A DNA stretch of 64,000 nucleotides from Homarus americanus (Eukaryota; Arthropoda; Malacostraca; Decapoda; Nephropidae), in assembly GCF_018991925.1 (NCBI RefSeq), contig NW_024726235.1, forward strand, positions 7,409,639-7,473,638. Reading direction: 5' to 3'. A program made the translations under genes and the position numbers. Of the stretch, positions 13,601 to 27,000 are shown one piece after another (within the stretch, counting starts at the first letter, position 1; each line of letters starts with the position of its first letter). The notes below the pieces were generated by a model, which ran no database searches, had not been told where the DNA came from, and saw nothing but the letters and a program-made list of their open reading frames with translations.

Positions 13601-16600
13601 TGTGTTTGGCCTTAGGACAATTATTTCTTTAACCTGTAGTATTGTATATATGTGTGTGTGTGTGTGTTTGTGTGTAAACACACCCACATAAAACACATAC
13701 TGATAAATAATAATTGGAAAATCCTCTCACAAATAATCAAAAACAAATTTATTAAAAATGTGAGTCTATCCTCAAGTCCGTGCTCTATTAATAAAGTACT
13801 GTACTGTAATAGAGAATGGACTTGAGGGTAAACTGTCACATTTTTAATAAATTTGTTTCTGATTATTTGTGAGAGGATTTTCCAATTATTATTTATTTGT
13901 ATGCATTTTGTGTGTGTCTACACACACACACACACACACACACATATTTACAAAACAGGTAAAGGAAATTTCTGTCTCCAGAACGAATGGCTCCCTGTCT
14001 CAGCCGTGAAAATGCCGGCAACTTTAAAACTACCAACAGACATTCTTGGGTACATCCGGGGTGTCATCCGCAAATGATCGAGAACCGTGAAGTAAAAATC
14101 TGTGAACTTGGGGGGCCCCTTGTACATGTCAACAAATAAAAGGTAATGGCTTTTTTCATTTTGAATATATTTATAATTTTGTATTTACAGGGATCCAAAA
14201 GCTGCCATTTGACTACAACAAGATGGGTGAATATGAACGGCAGAAATACCTGTCCAGAGATTATCACAACGTGACAGGACCTAATGCTACAAGAGCAAAT
14301 TCTGTAAACGTGGAGGAAGTCATAGAGTTTCTCAAGTCAGTCACCCCAGAGAACTGTCACATGTTTCCTCCAGATGATCTATTACTCCAGGGTGACATTG
14401 GCTTTGGGATGGAGAAGCAGTTTGAGAATGAAGCTAGGATGGCACTTCGACTTGCAAACTTTTTAAGTGCATTCATGCAGGTGAGATAATTTCCCAGAGC
14501 TAATGATTTTGTACATTAATTATGTCTGTACCTATGTGAAGAAAGAATTACCATATTTGATGGAATTAATTTAATTCTTTTCTCCCTAGCTCGTGAACCA
14601 CAATGAAATATTCTCGGGTGTACGTGTGGTTGACCGGCCACTGACAGAAGACCAAATGATGGGTGAAGTGTTGTCAATAATCTTGGGTAATAGCAGGGTA
14701 GGTACTTGTTCTCTACTTTATTTTAAGGTACCAATTTCCCTCTTACATTTGTCAGTTTTTTTTGCTAAGTCTGCATTTATCACTGTGTATTTGATGAATA
14801 TTGTATCAATGTTTCTAACTTAACTCCTCCATAGGGTATTAATTTGATATACCGTATATACTCGTCTATAACCCCCCTTCGTATATAGGTCGACCCCGAT
14901 TTTTTGACCAAGAAATCGTTAATTTATGATATTCCTCGTTTATAGGTCGACCCAAGTTTTTGAGGGTAAAGGAACAACAAAACCTTCAGAGAAACACTAC
15001 GTCCTATAAACTTGTTTACCATTTATTATTACGACACTTTACACTGAAATGTGGGTAGTTTCAACAAAAATATTGTATATTTCCATTCAAGTATTTATTC
15101 AAGTCAACTAGGAGGGAATATCATTGTAATACAACAGTTTTTTAACTAAACCATTCGAAAAGTGATTACGGTAACATCTTTTGAACGAAAGAAAGCCAAA
15201 GTCATTGTTTTCATCACAATTTTATCCCACTTTCCACTTTAATACGTACGTCATTTCAGCAAAAATATTATATTTCCGTGAATGTATTATATCAAGCACA
15301 GTATGAATAGAATATCATTGTAATATAACAGAATTTTAACCGAAAACTATTAAAAAAACGAATAACATCTCAAGAACATCGGAAGCTTAGGTAAAGTCTT
15401 TTGTTTTCGTCATGTATTTTATCCTATTTTACATTGAAATACATCACGTTTCAGCAAAACTACTATTTATTTCCGAGAATATATTCATTCAGGCGCAGTT
15501 TAGGTAAAATATACGTGTGATGTAATAATTTTTTAACTGAAAACGATTCGAAAAACACGTACCCTCTAGCCCTGTTCAAGAAGAGGACTGGGAGAAGCTG
15601 TTTGGTGCTGCAGACGATGACAAGGAAAATGATTTTGATGGATTTTAATGAAAATATTCAGAAATATGGTATCGTAATATTTATTCAAGTCAATTAGGAG
15701 GGAATATTATTGTAATACAACAGTTTTTTAACTAAACCATTCGAAAAGTGATTACGGTAACATCTTTTGAACGAAAGAAAGTGAGTCATTGTTTTCGTCA
15801 CGATTTGATCCCACTTTCCACTGTAATACGTATGTCATTTCAGCAAAAAATATTACATTTCCGTGAAGGTATTATATCAACCACAGTATGAATAGAATAT
15901 CACTAATATAACAGTATTTTAACCGAAAACTATTAAAAAAACGAGTAACATATCTTGAACATCGGAAGGTTAGGTAAAGTCTTTTGTTTTCGTCATGTAG
16001 TTTATCCTAATTTACATTGAAATACATCACATTTCAGCAAAACTACTATGGTATTTATTTCCGAGAATATGGAAATGTAATATTTTTGCTGAAATGACGT
16101 ACGTATTACAGTGGAAAGTGGGATAAAATCGTGACGAAAACAATGACTTTCGCTTTCTTTCGTTCAAAAGATGTTACCGTAATTGCTTTTTGAATGGTTT
16201 TCAGTTAAAAAACTGTTGTATTACAATAATATTCTATCCTAATTCACTTGTGATGTAACAGTTATTTAACTGAAAAGATTAAAAAACACGTTTACCGTCT
16301 AGCTGATACGGCAGAGCCCTGGTCGTGGAGGCTTTGTTTTTCCATCGGCCCTTCTAAAGTAGCTTTTAATTTTAGCATACAGTATTTCTGCTATCGCTGC
16401 GGTTTTGATACGCTAATTGCTCTACGCTATTTGAATTAGAACATATTTGTATATACGCTTGTTTGCTTGATTTTTGCTTACTATTTCTCCAATTTTGTGT
16501 AAAGAAGAATATCAACAAGAAGCGTTTGGTGATAGAATTCTGGTGATGATCGAAAAGAAAGGATATAACACTTGAAGAGAATCTCAATTTTATCAACCTC

Positions 16601-19600
16601 AAAATCACCCTTCTCCCCCATCAAGTAAAGTGTTCTATGTATGATTTCATTATTAGATATGAATGTAACATTTATTTAGACTGTGCTATCCTTTGTGTTA
16701 GGCTAACTACTAAATTTTTTCGATTTCGGTAATCTGCACCTAACCTATTTTCTCCATAAGCCCGTTATTTCTATTACGCGATTTTCTATAACCGATATTT
16801 TACAAGAACAATTATCGCTAGCAGAACTATTGCACGTTGAAATTGTGTTTACCGGTATTCTTATTTTCCAGAAATATGACAAGTTTTTATATAATACAAT
16901 GTTACGGTACTTTTAATTTACAAGTATTCATTTTTAAAAATACAGAAGACACCAAACAAATACTAGTACGGATATTTGCGTGACTCTCCCGCCAAAAAAG
17001 ACCAAACAGCTGGTACTCTCTCCCTCAGCCCTACCAAAAATAGCCCAACATCTTTCTTGTTTATTCTCTTCCAATTTCTCACTTTAACTGGTATTTTTTA
17101 CTTCATATTGCCTACATCAGATAAACTACAGTAATTGAGGTTAGATATTGTTATAAATTTGATTACCGGGTCCTGGCAGGTACCGTTAGAACCACCTGAC
17201 CCTACCAACAGTGTTGCAAGTCAGACAGCATTTTTTTTTTTTACATTTTTGGTGTCTCCATTTGTTAATTTTTTTTCTGTGGGGTTTGCACAATAGTATA
17301 CTGTTTTACCTACAGTATTGTAAAACGATTTGGGAAAAGAAATACTCGGTAACTTAAAATTTTAAAAGGAAAATTTTGAAACTGGCAACTGTGTGTAGAT
17401 GATCTGACTCACATCATATTATGTCATTACGATTAGCCCACGTGTATACTTTATGTTTTACATACTCCTGTGCTACCATACCATGCATTTGGCTACTTTG
17501 GGCTTGCTATGATGACGCAAGAGATCTGCCCTGGCAACTGTACCGACACTCACAGCGGGTGGTGCGTTGGTGCGTCGTTTCCATTGTTTACTGGTAGTTA
17601 CTGGTAAATATTTTTCAACCTAACGAAACTATTACCCGTATAGAGGTCGACCCCCAACTTTTTGCCAAAAAATTTGGTCTTAAGAACTCGTGCTATATAC
17701 GGGTATATACGGTAATTGTGATCTTCTTAAACTGAAAGGTCCAAGATATTAAGGGAGATGCATTTCTTTCACAGGTGTAGGTGTGCTTAGTTCCATATTA
17801 ATTTCTTCCCCTCCATCAAATGAGATATTTCTCAATACAGCTCCTCCCCGACTTACTACAGGGTTAGGGACCCAAATCCAGGTCATAAATCGAAAATGCT
17901 TAAATAATACAGTGGTCCCTCGGTTAACGAGCACAATCCGTTCCAGCAGGTTGCTCGTTAACCGAAAATCTCGTTAACTGAAACCATTGTTTCAATGGGT
18001 TTTTGGGTAATTGGTTCCAGCTCACTGAAAATTGCCTGAATTCAACAAAAATTTTAGAAATTGACATTTACCTTGAGGTGTGTATGTAGAAGGCTCCTGG
18101 ATGATGATGCTGATGTGAATTTGAAGTGGGAGGTGGAGGAGGAGAAGGGAGAAGAGAAGGGAGTGGAGGTGGAGGAGAAGCATTTTACTGCTTCTTGGAA
18201 GGTGAGTCACCTTCCATGAAAATATCAGGAACCTCTGGACTGACATTTTCTCCACCATGAACATCATCTCTCCTTCTTGAAGTGGAAGGCTGAGGGATAG
18301 CATCTTGTTCCCTCTGCCTTTTATTGAAGAAAGTGTCAATTGTGGTCTGTGGGGCATCTCTCCTCACCATTAACTTATGTTTAAAGAAGGAGAACCATTG
18401 AATCCTCAACATGACACAAAGTTAGTTAATTTTTTTCCACATCTGGGTGCTTTGAAGCCAGTTCCCTGAACTTCTCCCAGTGGTAAATCACATCTTTCAA
18501 CTCTTTAGTTGACATATGGTCATCACTTTCAATTTCCTCCTCATCACTGTTAGCCTCTAACATCTCATCCAATTGCTTCAACTCATTAGGAGTAAGTTCC
18601 TCCTCATGAGACATCACAAGCTCTTCGACATCATCCTCTTCCACTTCAAGGCCCAATGACTGACCAATGGACACAATCTCCTGGTCCAACTCTGTTTCTT
18701 CCTCAAATCCCTCAAAATCATGGACTACTGATGGCCACAGTGCTTTTCATGAAAAATTGAGGGATCTAGTGGAGACTTCTTGCCATGATGACACAATCAA
18801 TTTTACAGCCTCCAGGATGTTGAATTGTGTCTTCCAGAACTGTTTCAGTGTTAGTTCAGGATCATTGGAAGTTGCCTGATGACACCTCCTAAACATTTTC
18901 TTCATGTACAACCTCTTGAAGTTGCTGATCACATTCTGGTCCATTGGCTGTATGATTGATGTAGTGTTGGGAGGCAAAATCAACACTTTCACAAAGTCAA
19001 ATTGATACTCCGAATTTCTGGCAAGGTCAGGGTCATGACCAGGAGCATTATCCATGAGGAGAAGAGCCTTTAAGGGGAGTTTATTGGTGGTTAGGTAGCT
19101 CTTGACAGAAGGGCAAAACACATCAACAGCCCATTCATTAAAGAGCTGTCTTGTCACCCATGCCTTACGGTTGGACTTGCAATAAACTCCAAGTTTGTTC
19201 TTACCACTTTCTGTTGCTTGAACACCCTGGGGTTTTCAGAGTGGTAGACAAGCATAGGCTTCAGTCGGAAATCCCCTGAAGCATTGGCACCAAGCCATAG
19301 AGTGAGACGGTCTTTCATGGGTTTATGCCCAGGTAAAGAGGCTCATCTCTGGTGATGAATGTTCTTTTGGGCATCTTTTTTCCAGAACAGCCCAGTTTCG
19401 TCCACATTGAACACTTGCTGTGGAAGATAATTTCCTCCTTCCATCAGTTCTTTAAATTCCACTAAAAACTTTGCTGCCCTTCCTTATCAGCACTAGCAGC
19501 TTCACCATGCCTAACAACACTGAAAATGTCATTTCTTTTCTTAAATTTTTCGAACCAGCCTTTGCTGGCCCAAAGATCTTCAAATTCTGTGCCTGAATTA

Positions 19601-20987
19601 CCAGGTTGATCTGTCTTTAAATGTTCGTATTTCTCCCGGGCTCTTTCACAAATAAATTCATGAGAAAGTGAATCATCTTTCATCTGTTTTTCCATGATCC
19701 GGATGAGAAGTAACCTCTCAGTTTCTGCAATTAGGGATCTACTTTTAAACACTCTGGTAGATTTGTCTCACTTTCACTTCTTCAAATTTTTCTTTCTGTG
19801 CAAGAATTGTCGAAACTTTTGATGTCGACATTCCAGATTCTTTGCATAGCGCATTTGTTCTAATGCCTTCTTCATGTTTTTTTTTTTATAATTTCCTGCT
19901 TGGTTTGCATTGAAATCGCTCTTCTTGATCTCTTAGGCCCCATGCTGGATTCAAACAATCTCAACACGTGATATTTTAAGTTTAAACTTGCTGTAAATAA
20001 AGAATATTTTCTTTAAAATAACATTGCACTGCGTTATATACTGTCAATATGTAAAATATATTTCAAAAGGACCAATACAGGTAGTTTTATTGGAAACACA
20101 GAAAAAAAAATTTACTTGAAGAGAGTCTCACTCAAGATGTTACCTCCACTGAAAAGACAGAGAGACTAACGCTTGTTTGTTGTGTTGAGAGGCTGGATGG
20201 CGCTCATAAAACTAGTTTCATTACCTTCAATTATGTTCAATAATTGTTAAAATGACTAAAAAATTTAATATTAAACTTTTAAAATTATTGAATAGTATAA
20301 ACTTCTTGATATTTACTAAAATAGTAAGGAATTTAAGCCCTAGAACCGATTACTGTATTGGCGGACTAATACTACTGCTGGTGGACCGCCAAATGCAAGT
20401 GAAAACATGTGGAGGTCGGCTCGTAAGAAACTCATTTATCGAGGGATTGCTCGTTAACCGAAGTTAAGAATCTTATGGGAGGTAACTCGTTAACCGAAAT
20501 CTCGTTAACCGAGGGATGACTGTACATAGAAAATCTAAAATGGGTGTCTCTTTTTCTACTCAGTGCCACAAAACTCTCACTTTTAAGCATTCCAGCCATT
20601 TTAAAGTGAATTACAAACGAAAATTTTGTCAGTACACAGCACAATCACTGATGCTGGGACTCGAAAATACGTAATTTGACAAAATTTTGGTACAACTGAG
20701 GCAAGTCGTAAGTGCGAGTGGTCGTAAGTCGAGTAGGTCGTAAGTCGGGGAGGAGCTGTAATTGAGCCTTTGTAATGACCCAGTATATTACAAAGAACTA
20801 CAGTGACCCCTCGGTTAACGAACTCAATCCGTTCCAGAAGGTCGTTCGTTAACCGAAAAGTTCGTTAACCGAAACCATTGTTTCAATGTGTTTTTGGGTA
20901 ATTGGTTCCAGCTCACCGAAAATTTCCTAAATTCAACAAAAATGGTAGAAAAGTTCACTTACTTTGAGGTGTGTATGTAGAAGGCTC

Positions 20988-21027
<40 letters not shown>

Positions 21028-24000
21028 GGAATTACAATGGGGGTGGAGGAGAAGGAAGAAGAGAAGGCATTGGGGTGGAAGAGAAGTCACCCCATGGCAC
21101 CATTTCACCCATAAAATTTTAGTTCTCCTGGTGTATTTCAAGATTATTTTCTTTAAATCAACACTGTACTGCATTATATATTGTCAATATGTAAAATATA
21201 TTTCAAAATGACCAATAATTTGCTTGGAAACAGAGAAAAAAAGCGTTTAGTTGAAGAGAGTCTCAAGCAAGATGTTACCTCCAGTGAAAACAGAGAGACT
21301 AACGCCTGTTTGCTGTGTTAAGAGGCTGGATGCTGCGCTTTAAACTAGTCACTTTACCTTCAGTTATGTTCAGTAATTGTTAGAATGACTAAAAAATTGA
21401 ATATTAAACTTTTAAAATTATTGAATAGTATAAACTTCTTGATATTTACTAAAATAGTTAGGAATTTAAGCCCTAGAACCGATTAATGTATTGGTGGACT
21501 GATACTAAAGCTGGTTGCCCGGCCAGTGCAAGCGAAAACATGTTGAGGTCGGTTCGTAAGAAATTCGTTAACCGAATTTTTGTTCGTTAACCGAATTGAA
21601 GATCCTTATGGAAGGCAGTTCGTTAACCGAAATTTCGTTAACCGAGGCGTTCGTTAAACGAGGGGTCACTGTACTGTGATTTGTGATATATAAAATCAAC
21701 TTTATTTTTACATCAAATGATGATTGGAATATCTTCTCCCCCCCCCGTTTTATATATACAGTTGTACCCCACTTAACGCGGTCAATTGAACCCAGAGGGT
21801 CCCGCGTTAAGTGAAATCCGCGTTAAGTGAACAACAGAACATATGGGATTAATTCCAATAGAAACCGGCCCGACCCCCAAACTCCACTTTTTGAAGGCAC
21901 ATACCTATGTTGTAGTAAAAATAACATCTTAATTTTATGATGGTACATGCACACAATTAATACTTAAGAGAAATAGAGAAATACAGTCGCCAAGTTAATG
22001 TCCATTCAAATAATGGACTCAACCTTGCCTCCCCCCCTCTTCCAACCGCGCGGTCAGTCCCAACCCTCCCCCCCACCCCCCACCAATCCTCCCTTCCAGG
22101 GTTTTTAACATTTAGTATTAAATAATACCTCAGATTAAAGTTAGGATAATATAATTGACATTGCTGGATTCCTTGTAAGACCAGGAATATTTTGAATATA
22201 AATGTCATATATTTTGCACAAAAGATAACATAGTTAATTTGAGAAAAATTTTTATCTAAAATTTGTATGTCTAATGCAAAAATATGATGTTTATATTCAA
22301 AATGATCATCAAATTATAAGAATTCCAGCAATGTAAATTATATTCAGACCGGATAATTTGTATGAATTTTATGAGCTAAAACAAATATCTTCAGTTAATA
22401 AAAAAAAAAAAAATTCTTCACAGGGTAACAGATGGTCGGTCGGTCCCTCCCTCCCCCCCACCCCCCACCAACCGTCCCAAGGAGATGTGTGGGATAACCA
22501 CTAAATTTTAATAAATAATACCTCAAACTAAAGTTAGGATAATATAATTGACATTGCTGGATTCCTTGTAAGACCAGGAATATTTTGAATATAAATGTCA
22601 TATATTTTGCACAAAAGATAACATAGTTAATTTGAGAAAATTTTTTATCTAAAATTTGTATGTCTAATGCAAAAATATGATGTTTATATTCAAAATGATC
22701 ACCAAATTATAAGAATTCCAGCGATGTAAATTATATTCTGGCCGGGTAATTTGTATGAATTTTATGAGCTAAAACAGGCAGTCAGGCAGGGTGGGGCAAA
22801 TCTAAAAATAGCATCTCGAGCCGGACACTCACGCGTATATGTGGAAAAAATCCGTGTTAAGTGAAAGTTCAGCTCTGGCGAGGCACCGCGTATATGATAA
22901 AACGCGTTAAGTGAAACCGCGTTAGGCGGGGTAATACTGTACAGTATAAACTATATGTTTGTCATTAATGGAGATGTTTTCATTGTGGCAGGTCCCTGGC
23001 TGGTGGGTTACTGTGCTATGCATACCTTTAGAATGTCATGACTTACAGCCACATAATCCTCTTCTCACTTACTTACTTACTTAAGGGGGGAAGATAGCTC
23101 ATCAAATAGAGGCCTCTGGTATAGACATAAGACCAGTATTATGGCCAGGTCTCAGTTAGTTGAACAATTTCTTTATTTTGTTTTTATCTTTTCAGATATG
23201 GGCTTCAGGAATGTTTTGGGATCGCGGCAAGTTTACCAATCAAACATTGTTTGCCCCTGTGGCATACAAGACAACACTAAATACTCGCAAATATTCAATG
23301 GAAGATCTTGCTAGATTAAACTCGACACGAGATGTATACGTCAACAAGCCCTGGTTTAGGTATAACATTGTTACTTGTTCACTTTTGGGGGATTGTCATT
23401 CATTTCCATTTCATAACCTTTGGTGGAAACAAAGACATTTCAAGGCTGATTAAGAACCGACCTAGTATAAAGTAGAAGTCACCAGCAAAAATTTTAATGC
23501 ATTTTACTCTTACAGAAGCTGTAGTAGTGCTTGAAATGTAGTGTAGGACTCTTTTATGTTATAGAACTAAAGAATTGTTGCCATCATGTGCTTTGTGCAT
23601 ACTGTAGTTGTATACTGTATTGCAGATTATGTTACAATAGAAATATATGGAGCATGACAAGAAGTTCTTAAATTTTAACAGGAAACTTAAAAGTCGTTGG
23701 TCCACCAATTTTGATGACCTTGAGAAGTATTGGATGAAACTAAAACTACGACACAATTCTACAGGGATGCATGGCATGAAGTATGAGCGCTACCCTACCT
23801 TCTACAAGTAAGTCTTACTCACATTATTGACTTGGAGATGAAGCTTTTCCTCATTTATCCTCTGGTTGCTCTTGTTGGTTGATGTATTTCAGCTAGAACT
23901 TGATATTGAGACAGTTACATTTATCATATTAACAATAAGGTATTAATATCCTCCCTTTGAGTCATGAGATTACCTTTGTGGGATTTATTGTCTTAGTCAT

Positions 24001-27000
24001 TTGTCTTAAATATATTTGAAATAACAACATGTATATTGGGGTATTTCACTGAAAATCATTATTATAGAGGTTTTAATTAATATATCTTATTGATCAGTGT
24101 ACCAAATTGCCAGAACTTCCACATGTACACTTGCTCCAAAAGGTATCTTTAAGGAGTAGGGTTGTCCGAAATCTTTGTTCGTTGTGTCATACAGTATTGA
24201 CTAGTACAAAATCTTAAAGATACATTTTGGAGTGAGTGTAAAACAAGGGTTTATATTTGTTAATTTTTATATGCATATACTATACACGTATCCCTCACTA
24301 AATGAACGTTCGCTCTTTGAATATTCACTTATACAATTAACGTATTATACAGTATTCTTACACCTCTTTCTCACTGTGTGAAACCAATTCTCCTTTAAAC
24401 GATTAATAGTCCCTTAAGGTACTGTACCAAATTTATATTTAATAATTTTTTTTTTGTGTTTGAAACTAGTAAAACCTGGATATGTTTTAAGAAATGGGGA
24501 AGATTAATAAAAGAATCTTATGAAATGAATAACACTTACTGAATATTGTACAGTGGTCTAATCAGATTTGCTATAGGCCTACTGAGAACTAAAACATTTC
24601 AGTATGCAAGCAGGTTTGGACTGATCTGGTGTTGCCACATTCGTCAGGTTTATTTATTTATTGATTCAGTATTATAATCTCATATGAAAGGCCTTTTATG
24701 GTTTATGGTTTATCATGATAAATATAACATCTTTAGTAATAGGGAAACAAATACAATACAGTATGTACAGTAATTTGTAATATGACTTGAAAATAAAAGG
24801 ATAAGCTGTACCAGAAAGTTATTTACTCAAGATGCATTTGTGTGACAGCTTCCAGCAGACCGGCTTACAACAGGGGTCACTATAAGACACTTTATATTAT
24901 TTGATATGAAGATACCTTCCTAACATCATTATTTATTACCTTTGGCAATTTGTACACTTAGACAAATGATTAATGAATAAACGAAGGTATATGCAGATAC
25001 ATAATACAGTGGTCCCTCCGTTAACGAACACAATTCATTCCAGAAGGTTGTTCATTAACCGAATCCATTGTTTCAATGGGATATTGGGTAATTGGTTCCA
25101 GCTCACCGAAAAGTACATGCAAAGTAAAAAAAAAATGCAGTAAAGTACACTTACTTTGAGGTGTGTATGTAGAAGGCTCCTGGTTGATAATGATGATGGG
25201 AATTAGAAGTGGGGGTGGAGGAGAAGGGAGAAGAGAAGGAAGTGGAGATGGAGTAGAAATCACCTTTCAGGGGACCCATACTTGATGCAGTAATTTCACC
25301 AATAAAATTTTAAGTTCACTAGGTGTAATTCAAGATTATTTTCTTTAAATCAACACTGCACTGCGCTATTTATTATCAATATGTTAACTAAAGTTCAGAA
25401 TGACCAATGATTTCAATGAAAAATGCAAAAATATTCAAGACACCAACAAAATAGATGCTCTCTCCATTGTTTTCAAAGCCCAACTGACGTCTTGTGACCG
25501 ATTCACGCATCTGATGGGCTCTCAACAAACTAGTTCCCTGTACTGCATATATTATCAATATGTTAAATGTTAAAATGACGAATAATTTTAATATAAAACA
25601 TGCAAAAATATTATAGAGCACAACTTTATTGATATTTACTCCATTGGAAACAAATGTAAACATAGAACAGATTACTGAATTGGCAGACTAGCCCAACAGC
25701 TGATCAGCTGATGCTCACAACAAAACGTGATTTTCGTAAGGATTTCGTTAATCAAATTTTTTTTCGTTAACCGAATTGAAGATTTTTATGGAAGGTAATT
25801 CGTTAACTGAACCATTCGTTAACCGAGGAATCACTGTACTGTACAGTAAAGCTTCGAATAACGACGTTAATGTGTCCTCCAATATTGCAGTGTAAGGTGA
25901 ATTGTCGTATCGTGAATCATTATTTACCATTAAAATAAAGCAATAATAATGAGATGTGTTCTCAAGAGTGACCTTTTCGTATCTTTTGTGTGGCTTTTTA
26001 CCCTCGTTTTCCCCCAAAAACAATACAATAAATGAAAATTGCAAGTTATTTCTTTAAATAATGTTTCTGGATGCACCTTATAGAATATAAATGAATAATA
26101 ATATGGTCACACAAGAGGAGATGGGAAGCCATTGTTTTCGTTTGTGTTTACAGCTGGGAGTCCGGGACGATAGTTCTACACGAGAAAATGAAGAAAATAA
26201 GACCCTGGTTGTAGCTGTAGGAAAATTAATGTAAAAAAATAAATATATATATGTTTTAAATAATGTTATTTAATGTTAATAAATGGAACAATAGAAATAG
26301 CTAACCACTAATGGCAAAAAAAGAAAAAAGAGATGGATTGGGAACACAAACATATACGTGCTCATTTAAGGATACAGCGTCATATATCCTTTTAAGAATA
26401 TGTACAAAAGATTCATTATTGTTTAATTTTATTATATTTTTATCATATTTTGGTCGTAAATATGAATGAAATAAGGACGTAAATTGAATTGGGTCCTATA
26501 TTATCTAGGGTCTTAAATATGAAAAGTTGTTGGTCGAACCGTTGTTATCGGAGGCTTACTGTACAATATACAATATTATTTATTAAGTGATTATGAATAC
26601 ACTACAATAGTATTTATTAAGTGGTGATAATTGCACTGCAATAGTATTTATTAAGTGATGATAAATACACGACTGTACTGTACTAATTTACTAAGTGTTG
26701 AATATAAGCCATCAACTGTTTGCCCTTTGTAAACAAATGACTCATGGTGTTGAGTGTGGGATTCTTTTTTCAAGAAAGCTGATTCTTTTAGCATAATATT
26801 TTATCAACCTGGAACCAAATGACCTTAAATTATATGAGAATTGTGGTGAAATTACATAAAGAAGTGTTAAAGGAATCATGGGGGAGAGAGCAACCCACCT
26901 GTGCCACCCCCTCTCCCTCTGCCAGCTGCTCCCAGATAAACACGAATCTTCCACATAGAATTTACTCCTACACTTATTTTTCTTATTTTTATCTTTGTAG

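Larger units (their letters stand above)
17838..20758 (+). mobile_element. Tigger-type MITE, family 3, split by another element
   Basis: The left part 17838-17909 (from CAGCTCCTCCCCGACTTACT) and the right part 20523-20758 (to GGGGAGGAGCTG) join into the same sequence as the intact copy at 9958-10236. It is flanked by TA. The interruption is the family 2 element at 17910-20522, inserted at an internal TA. Confidence 0.85.
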
